DNA of 8,022 nt from contig CANRDH010000066.1 of assembly GCA_947629295.1 (NCBI GenBank), positions 1 through 8,022 of the forward strand. Reading direction: 5' to 3'. The stretch is from an uncultured Clostridia bacterium. GTDB lineage: Bacteria; Bacillota; Clostridia; Oscillospirales; Acutalibacteraceae. Under the pieces are notes generated by a model. That model was not told the DNA's origin. It saw only the letters and a list, made by a program, of their open reading frames with translations, and ran no database searches. Below are positions 1 to 4,519 of this stretch, one piece after another (position 1 is the first letter of the stretch; every line of letters starts with the position of its first letter). A program made the position numbers and the translations under genes.

Positions 1-39
1 ACTTTAAAAAAACAAAGCGGAATGGGTATAATCAGAAAG

Positions 40-84
40 AAAAAAACATACCCGACCTTAAATTGCATTATCAATGGTCGGGTA
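40..84 (-). terminator. Rho-independent terminator of the rubrerythrin gene
   Basis: A 9-bp perfect stem, TACCCGACC (49-57) with GGTCGGGTA (76-84), encloses a loop in which ATTG and CAAT can also pair. Read on the minus strand the stem is followed directly by a run of seven T (plus-strand A run 40-46, after one C at 47), the classical intrinsic terminator layout. It lies about 118 nt past the rubrerythrin stop codon. The plus strand has no T tract after the stem, so it acts on minus-strand transcription. Apart from this, positions 1-201 contain no credible gene. The rest of the stretch holds only a small 5-bp hairpin at 184-196 just past the rubrerythrin stop. Confidence 0.85.
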
Positions 85-201
85 CGTAAAATTATTATAT
101 TAAAAATACTAAAGACAGATTACAGCCGCGGAACGAACTCGCCGCTAATAATCAAAGCGAGCGAAAACGCATCCTGACAGCAACGGCACGCTGCCGGAGA
201 A

Positions 202-747
202 TTATTCGCTGAAATATCTTTTTAAAAGACCTGCAAAGCCTGCTCCGTGACGAGCCTCGTCCTTTGCCATTTCATGTACAGTGTCATGAATAGCGTCAAG
301 GTTCTGTGCCTTAGCTTTCTTTGCAAGCTCAAATTTGCCTGCGCAAGCACCTGTCTCAGCGTCAACCCTCATCTGAAGATTCTTCTTTGTGCTGTCGGTA
401 AGAACCTCTCCGAGAAGCTCAGCAAATTTAGCAGCGTGTTCAGCTTCCTCGAATGCATACTTTGTAAATGCTGCGGAAATTTCAGGATAGCCCTCTCTGT
501 CAGCCTGTCTTGCCATAGCAAGATACATACCTACTTCACTGCACTCACCGTTGAAGTTGGCAACCAGCTCCTTGTATATTTCAGGATCAACACCCTTTGC
601 AGAGCCAAGCTCATGAACAGTAGCAAATGATGTATCAGAAGACATTTCCTTAAACTTCTCCTTTGGTGCCTTACAGACAGGGCACTGCTCCGGAGCTGCC
701 TCTCCCTCATAAACATAACCGCATACCTGACATACAAACTTTTTCAT
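202..747 (-). CDS. rbr: Reverse rubrerythrin (rubredoxin domain N-terminal), peroxide reductase
   Basis: A 181-residue cytoplasmic non-heme iron protein. Residues 1-35 are a rubredoxin-type Fe(Cys)4 domain with CxxC pairs C6/C9 and C22/C25. Residues about 45-181 are a ferritin-like four-helix diiron domain with E68 and E71 in the first helix, the ExxH motif E101-H104, E159, and a second ExxH at E164-H167. This order, rubredoxin first, is the reverse of classical rubrerythrin. It matches the clostridial revRbr group, known to act with NADH:rubredoxin reductase and rubredoxin as an NADH-dependent peroxidase that reduces H2O2 (and O2) to water. No reductase gene is visible here. The start ATG has a GGAGG at 756-760, 8 nt away. 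It lies directly downstream of perR and has its own candidate promoter and operator, so repression by PerR is likely. All metal ligands appear intact. The family call is secure; the gene name is less so because usage varies. Confidence 0.95.
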   Translation of the reverse strand: MKKFVCQVCGYVYEGEAAPEQCPVCKAPKEKFKEMSSDTSFATVHELGSAKGVDPEIYKELVANFNGECSEVGMYLAMARQADREGYPEISAAFTKYAFEEAEHAAKFAELLGEVLTDSTKKNLQMRVDAETGACAGKFELAKKAKAQNLDAIHDTVHEMAKDEARHGAGFAGLLKRYFSE

Positions 748-777
748 TTCTGTTTCCTCCGATTTTTTTAGATTAAA

Positions 778-807
778 TTTATATTTCCGACAATAAGATA
801 TTGTCAG
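778..807 (-). promoter_or_regulatory. Candidate promoter of the rubrerythrin gene with overlapping PerR-type operator
   Basis: On the minus strand a -35-like CTGACA (802-807) is followed after 18 nt by a -10-like TATAAA (778-783). Positions 789-805 form a 17-bp inverted repeat, minus strand GACAATATCTTATTGTC, two 8-nt arms around one centre base with 7 of 8 pairs matching. It covers part of the -35 and the spacer. Fur-family proteins such as PerR bind 7-1-7 type AT-rich inverted repeats. With perR directly upstream, this is a plausible operator. The promoter boxes are imperfect and the operator assignment is inference. Confidence 0.55.
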
Positions 808-816
808 ATTACCGAG

Positions 817-1212
817 TTATTTTGGGCAGTTATTGCATACGCCGTAAAAGGTCAGATTATGACTTTGTATTTTAACGCCGCATTCATCCGAAATATAACC
901 GTAGGTGTTTGCGTCAAAAAAATTTCTGCCCACAGGAACATCAATGACACGAAAGCACTTAGTGCATATAAAATGCGGATGCTGTGACATATCTGAATCA
1001 AAGCGTTCCTGACCGTCCACCACGCCGACAGATTTTACAAGTCCCATTTCTCTGAGTACATTAAGATTTCTGTAAACAGTACCAAGACTTAAATCCGGTA
1101 TGGTCGGTTTAAGCTTTTGATAAATCCACTCAACTGAGGGATGAATCTTTGTTGAAGCGAGTGCGCTGTAAATAGCTTCTCTTTTAGCACTAAAATTGCG
1201 TCGTTGCTGCAT
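817..1212 (-). CDS. perR: Peroxide-responsive Fur-family repressor PerR
   Basis: A 131-residue Fur-superfamily metalloregulator. An N-terminal winged helix (residues 1-70) has the recognition-helix motif SLGTVYRNLNVL at 42-53. The C-terminal dimerisation domain has a structural zinc site C83/C86 and C126/C129. The regulatory metal site of Bacillus subtilis PerR (H37, D85, H91, H93, D104) is matched in type and exact spacing by H24, D72, H78, H80 and D91. That favours PerR over Fur or Zur. In PerR, iron-catalysed oxidation of two of these histidines releases DNA and induces peroxide-defence genes. The start is set at ATG 1210-1212 because GAGGTG (1219-1224) sits 6 nt upstream. An in-frame GTG at 1221 and ATG at 1218 lie in or touching that site and would leave no ribosome binding site. 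The rubrerythrin gene follows 69 nt downstream and is the probable main target. The promoter carries its own inverted repeat, suggesting autoregulation. Confidence 0.88.
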   Translation of the reverse strand: MQQRRNFSAKREAIYSALASTKIHPSVEWIYQKLKPTIPDLSLGTVYRNLNVLREMGLVKSVGVVDGQERFDSDMSQHPHFICTKCFRVIDVPVGRNFFDANTYGYISDECGVKIQSHNLTFYGVCNNCPK

Positions 1213-1218
1213 ACTCAT

Positions 1219-1224
1219 CACCTC
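1219..1224 (-). promoter_or_regulatory. Ribosome binding site that fixes the perR start
   Basis: Minus-strand GAGGTG lies 6 nt before the ATG at 1210-1212. Its last three bases are themselves a GTG in the same frame, which would give a 134-residue reading, but that codon is part of the Shine-Dalgarno sequence. The 131-residue start is therefore preferred. Confidence 0.75.
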
Positions 1225-1258
1225 GTGGGTAATAGATAATCCGATTAAAAAAATTAAA

Positions 1259-1312
1259 TCAATAATTATTACTGATTATTTATAATATACCACATTTTTT
1301 TACGCTTGTAAA
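1259..1312 (-). promoter_or_regulatory. perR promoter with downstream inverted-repeat operator
   Basis: On the minus strand TTTACA (1307-1312) and TATATT (1284-1289) are separated by exactly 17 nt, a good sigma-A promoter. Just past the expected transcription start, positions 1259-1275 form a 17-bp inverted repeat, minus strand TCAGTAATAATTATTGA, with 7 of 8 arm pairs matching around one centre base. This resembles a Fur/PerR box. It shares a CAATAA/TTATTG half-site with the repeat at 789-805, though the half-sites are spaced 2 nt further apart. Autoregulation by PerR is inferred from this. Confidence 0.65.
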
Positions 1313-1330
1313 TAGTTATTTTATTAATTT

Positions 1331-2071
1331 TTAATCAAGCTTCACATATTGTGAGGAAACATAGCCCTGTATACCGTTATAGCTTGTAAGATACCAATTT
1401 CCGTCTGAGCCTATAATGGAGAGCCTTGTACCTTTCGGTATGGAGGCAAGTACCTCCGAATTTACCGACGGCTCACGGCGAAGATTGAGCGAGGTATTCT
1501 GAGTTACAACCGTACCTGTTCGTACACCTGTCGGACTGCGGAACGGCACCCCTAAAAATTCTGCTGTCGATTGAGCAAGATTCTGAGCTATCTCGCCGAT
1601 ATTCTCCCTTATCCAACGTGCATCCTGACGATTGTCATGATATGCAACCTCTATAAGAATAGCGGGGGCGGTTGTTCTTGCTACCTCCCCAAGACTGGTT
1701 GTGGGGACGGTCTTGACGAGAGAGGGGTCTGGGTATATTTTTTTGAAATTTTCGGCAAAAATATCCGCCGCTCGCTTGCTTTGTGTGGAATTAGGATAGT
1801 AATAAATCTGAACACCTCTGTTTTGTCCTGCGCTCGAAGCGGGGGAAGCATTGGAATGAATTGCAAGGTGGAAGTTGTATACCCCGGCATTTGATTGAGC
1901 AATAGAATTATTGACCGTTTTGGTTGGGTCATTCCTCACATATTCTATTCCCGATGCGTCAAGATACGGAATCATTGCATCGGCAATAAGATTCATATAA
2001 TATTCTTCGTTTCCTCCGTCTACATAGGGGTTATATTCCTGTGTGGACGGACTCAGATAAATTATAGGCAT
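1331..2071 (-). CDS. N-acetylmuramoyl-L-alanine amidase-like protein (Amidase_3 + SH3b), no signal peptide, variant zinc site
   Basis: A 246-residue protein. Residues 1-176 have the Amidase_3 fold, the zinc amidase family (LytC/CwlC/CwlD) that cleaves the bond between N-acetylmuramate and the peptide stem. Visible are E22/E23 in the position of the second zinc ligand, H72 in AIHSN as the third, and E141 in ILIEVAYHDN as the catalytic glutamate. The usual first ligand, the His of a DPGHG-like loop after strand 1, is replaced: the loop reads LSPSTQEYN (6-14). Residues 184-246 form a bacterial SH3 domain (SLNLRREPS, GNWYLTSYNGIQGYVSS) that normally binds the cell wall. The start is ATG 2069-2071, with GGAGG 8 nt upstream; an in-frame ATG at 2086 overlaps that site. 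There is no signal peptide, as in CwlC-type mother-cell lysis amidases or phage endolysins. The gene follows the polysaccharide deacetylase by 50 nt and is probably co-transcribed with it. Whether it is catalytically active is uncertain. Confidence 0.85.
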   Translation of the reverse strand: MPIIYLSPSTQEYNPYVDGGNEEYYMNLIADAMIPYLDASGIEYVRNDPTKTVNNSIAQSNAGVYNFHLAIHSNASPASSAGQNRGVQIYYYPNSTQSKRAADIFAENFKKIYPDPSLVKTVPTTSLGEVARTTAPAILIEVAYHDNRQDARWIRENIGEIAQNLAQSTAEFLGVPFRSPTGVRTGTVVTQNTSLNLRREPSVNSEVLASIPKGTRLSIIGSDGNWYLTSYNGIQGYVSSQYVKLD

Positions 2072-2079
2072 AGTATTAT

Positions 2080-2084
2080 CCTCC
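2080..2084 (-). promoter_or_regulatory. Ribosome binding site that fixes the amidase start
   Basis: Minus-strand GGAGG stands 8 nt before ATG 2069-2071. The alternative in-frame ATG at 2084-2086 overlaps it, so the longer 251-residue reading is unlikely. Confidence 0.75.
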
Positions 2085-2121
2085 ATGTTATATTTGTTGT
2101 AATGATATGCTTTGGCGCTGT

Positions 2122-2982
2122 TTATTTATTCATGATTTCTGCGAAAAACTCGTCTGAGTCCATATCATTCGGCCGTAAAAATCTGTGAAGCTCAAAAAGA
2201 TCCTCTTTGTCTGAAATATAATTCATCTTGTTTTCACAGTCTAAAATAGCTTTGAAACCCAAAGAACGAATAATTTCCTCGGTATGCTCACTTTTTGCTC
2301 CAAATGGATAGACAAAGGTACATGGCTTATTACCTATCTCATCCTTTATTCTGTTATTGGCGGTCATGATATCTTTGCTGAGACGCTCCTTGTAGTCTTC
2401 ATAGCTTTCTCCGCTTTTTGCCGCCGCGCCTTTTAAATTGCCTGAAAGCTTGTGGAGATTATATGTGTGGTTCTGTATTTCTACAAGCCCGCTGTCAGCC
2501 ATTTCCTTAAGCTGTTCCCATGTGCACTGCGACCAAAGCGGACTGCGGTATTCTTCATTTTCGGCGTCATCGGCTGACAGTCCGATAGGGGATATGACGG
2601 CCTTGGCATTATATTTTTTAAGAAGCGGATATGCATAGGTGTAATTATTCAGGTAACCGTCGTCGAATGTGATTATGACAGGATTTTCCGGCAGAGGTGA
2701 TCCTTTATAAAAATAATCTGCAAGCTCGGATATAAAAATTGTATGATAGCCGTTTTCTGAAAGATATTTAAGGTCATGCTCGAAATATTCCGGGTCAATC
2801 ATATACTCATTCTGCCTGCTTTCCTTTTCGCTGAGACCGTGGTACATAATGATCGGAAGCTTGAGCTGTGCTGTTTCTGTCTGCACAGGCAATGAGTAAA
2901 ATGTAAGAGATGTGCATATTGCTGTAATGAAAATGCCCAATGCCAGTATTAGTGCTAATCGTTTATTGATCACAAAATACAA
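2122..2982 (-). CDS. Membrane-anchored polysaccharide deacetylase (NodB homology domain, CE4)
   Basis: A 286-residue protein with an N-terminal hydrophobic segment (about 8-30) preceded by K7/R8, giving a signal anchor and an extracellular catalytic domain. CE4 enzymes use a metal to remove N- or O-acetyl groups from glycans such as peptidoglycan GlcNAc/MurNAc, poly-GlcNAc, chitin or xylan. Motifs seen: ITFDDGY at 104-110 with catalytic base D107 and metal ligand D108; NHTYNLH at 171-177 giving ligands H172 and H177; YPFG at 215-218; and FELHRF near H266. The H-T-Y-x-L-H form and the IIMYHGL motif at 44-50 resemble the PgaB/IcaB and YadE-like branch, but the substrate cannot be settled from sequence. 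The start is probably TTG 2980-2982, because GGAAGGTGA (2989-2997) lies 6 nt before it; a GTG three codons in is spaced too far. It heads a pair with the amidase gene. I see no convincing sigma-A promoter, so a sporulation or alternative sigma factor is possible. Confidence 0.9.
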   Translation of the reverse strand: MYFVINKRLALILALGIFITAICTSLTFYSLPVQTETAQLKLPIIMYHGLSEKESRQNEYMIDPEYFEHDLKYLSENGYHTIFISELADYFYKGSPLPENPVIITFDDGYLNNYTYAYPLLKKYNAKAVISPIGLSADDAENEEYRSPLWSQCTWEQLKEMADSGLVEIQNHTYNLHKLSGNLKGAAAKSGESYEDYKERLSKDIMTANNRIKDEIGNKPCTFVYPFGAKSEHTEEIIRSLGFKAILDCENKMNYISDKEDLFELHRFLRPNDMDSDEFFAEIMNK

Positions 2983-3028
2983 AGTATGTCACCTTCCAAA
3001 TTGATTCTGCAAAAATATATAAATACTA

Positions 3029-3057
3029 TTGAATTTCAGTGGAAAATATAGTATAAT
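3029..3057 (+). promoter_or_regulatory. Sigma-A promoter of the HD-GYP gene
   Basis: TTGAAT (3029-3034) and a perfect TATAAT (3052-3057) are separated by 17 nt. Transcription would start near 3064, giving a leader of about 60 nt before the ATG at 3126. The GTG at 3072 that opens the longer reading frame lies only a few bases after the predicted start and has no ribosome binding site. Confidence 0.8.
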
Positions 3058-3112
3058 TTAATAAATTTATCGTGTTTTATATATTTCTTGGAAAAATAAG
3101 TAATCAGATTAC

Positions 3113-3120
3113 AGAGGTGG
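3113..3120 (+). promoter_or_regulatory. Ribosome binding site that fixes the HD-GYP start
   Basis: AGAGGTGG ends 5 nt before ATG 3126-3128. It selects the 422-residue product over the 440-residue reading that would begin at GTG 3072. Confidence 0.75.
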
Positions 3121-3125
3121 TTGCC

Positions 3126-4394
3126 ATGGCGCGTAACGGATTGGTGAAATTTTTTACCGGCACTCCGGTCTATAATGATGACAGCGATTATGCTGACTTT
3201 GCATATTTCAGTGTTCCGCTAAATATGTTTTTTCTTGCCTGTCTGATTTTACACAGCGTGTATATGGTGCTATTCTCGTATCTTATGATACCAATGATGA
3301 TGGCTCTTGACGTCGTGTGTGTATTTCTTTATACCGCGTTTGTATTTATACTCAGAAGATACAAGGGTTCGTGGTTTCCGTGTGTACTTCTTGCAGGAGT
3401 AGAGTTGTTCCTGCATCAGCTGTGCACTGTAAGATTGTTCGGTTTGGAGCCGGGCTTCCAGTATCTGCTGATCCCGCTTATGTTTATAACGGTGTTTATA
3501 AGAATGAGGGGAAAATTATACAAATATCTCAGAGGACTTATAATTATAGTTGCCTCTGTTACATTTATATGCCTTATAATCTTTTTTAATGACATTGAGC
3601 CATATTATGAACTGCCGCAGGAAATAACGCTTGTATTTCTTATAATCAACTGTATAATAAGCTTCACGGTAACACATATATTTACCGGCCGCGTGGTGCA
3701 TTCGCTTGACGAGAAAAGAAGCGAGCTTGATACAAGCGTGCATGAAAAGACGGATACAATACAGGAAATGCAGAACCAGATTATAATAAGCTTTGCGAAT
3801 ATCATTGAAGCAAGAGACGGCAGCACCGGTAAGCACGTAAAACGTACAAGCGAGTATGTGGAGGCGCTTGTGAAGGAGCTTAAGCGCAACGGAAATTATC
3901 AGGATATTCTTGACGAAAGATATATGCATGATGTAATGATGTCTGCACCTTTGCACGATATAGGAAAAATAACGATTCCGGATTCGATACTTACAAAATC
4001 CGGAAGGCTTACGCAGTCTGAATTTGATACGATAAAACAGCATACGGTGAACGGAAAGGCAATTATTGAGGAAGCAATGAGCGATATAGAGGATGAGGAA
4101 TTTCTTAAGGTTGCAAAATCGGTTGCACTGTATCATCATGAATGTTGGGACGGCTCCGGATATCCGTACGGAATATCGGGGGACGAAATACCGCTTTGTG
4201 CAAGAATAATGACAATAGCCGACTATTTTGACGCACTTGTTGCGAAAAGAAGCTATAAGGCGGCTTTGCCCACATCTGTGGTCTTTGACAATATAAAGGA
4301 GCAAAGGGGAAAAAAGTTTGATCCTGTGGTGACTGACGCTTTTTTGAGAATAAGAGATCAAATTGATGAAATTGCGAAAGCTAATGCGGATTAG
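3126..4394 (+). CDS. Integral-membrane HD-GYP domain phosphodiesterase (probable c-di-GMP hydrolase)
   Basis: A 422-residue protein. About six hydrophobic segments (roughly 28-52, 53-76, 83-100, 111-125, 136-154, 167-186) form a membrane sensor of no family I recognise. A charged, probably coiled linker (about 190-215) leads to a cytoplasmic HD-GYP domain (about 218-415). Seen there: EARDGSTGKH with H237, the HD pair in HDIGK at 277-281, H306, the HH pair 337-338, the signature GSGYP at 343-347, and TIADYFDAL with D366. These are the metal ligands and GYP loop of enzymes that cleave cyclic di-GMP to pGpG/GMP, and in some members other cyclic dinucleotides. No GGDEF partner is in the window. 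It has its own promoter, runs divergently from the deacetylase gene, and stands 125 nt upstream of the zinc-ribbon/starch-binding gene on the same strand with no clear terminator between them. Some read-through into that gene is possible. The signal sensed by the membrane part is unknown. Confidence 0.92.
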   Translation: MARNGLVKFFTGTPVYNDDSDYADFAYFSVPLNMFFLACLILHSVYMVLFSYLMIPMMMALDVVCVFLYTAFVFILRRYKGSWFPCVLLAGVELFLHQLCTVRLFGLEPGFQYLLIPLMFITVFIRMRGKLYKYLRGLIIIVASVTFICLIIFFNDIEPYYELPQEITLVFLIINCIISFTVTHIFTGRVVHSLDEKRSELDTSVHEKTDTIQEMQNQIIISFANIIEARDGSTGKHVKRTSEYVEALVKELKRNGNYQDILDERYMHDVMMSAPLHDIGKITIPDSILTKSGRLTQSEFDTIKQHTVNGKAIIEEAMSDIEDEEFLKVAKSVALYHHECWDGSGYPYGISGDEIPLCARIMTIADYFDALVAKRSYKAALPTSVVFDNIKEQRGKKFDPVVTDAFLRIRDQIDEIAKANAD

Positions 4395-4426
4395 TGTATT
4401 ACAATGTGGATATTTTTCCGAAATTA

Positions 4427-4455
4427 TTGACTGTTTAATAAAAATATTGTATAAT
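4427..4455 (+). promoter_or_regulatory. Sigma-A promoter of the zinc-ribbon/starch-binding gene
   Basis: TTGACT (4427-4432) and a perfect TATAAT (4450-4455) lie 17 nt apart, one of the best promoter matches in the window. Transcription would start near 4462, with a leader of about 58 nt. This gene can therefore be expressed independently of the HD-GYP gene. Confidence 0.85.
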
Positions 4456-4506
4456 AAGGTGTGAATTCGGCAGCTATGTAGTTTTGCACTTTGATAAATT
4501 TGACTT

Positions 4507-4513
4507 AGGGGAG
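4507..4513 (+). promoter_or_regulatory. Ribosome binding site that fixes the zinc-ribbon protein start
   Basis: AGGGGAG lies 6 nt before ATG 4520-4522. The longer frame opening at 4484 has no such site. Starting at 4520 also puts the zinc ribbon at the extreme N-terminus, as in related proteins. Confidence 0.8.
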
Positions 4514-4519
4514 ATTGAT

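Noticed and set aside
184..196. Small hairpin CGGCA-CGC-TGCCG just past the rubrerythrin stop
   Set aside because: It is only 5 bp with no T tract on either side; the hairpin at 49-84 with its T run is the better terminator.
247..630. Plus-strand open frame of 127 codons opposite rubrerythrin
   Set aside because: It is the antisense shadow of a gene with complete rubredoxin and diiron motifs and has no supported start.
2983..3060. Sigma-A promoter for the deacetylase gene on the minus strand
   Set aside because: AT-rich -10-like strings (TATATA, TATATT) occur, but no -35 box at correct spacing matches well enough to call.
4395..4426. Terminator between the HD-GYP and zinc-ribbon genes
   Set aside because: Only 3-4 bp pairings can be found and there is no stem followed by a T run, so read-through cannot be excluded.
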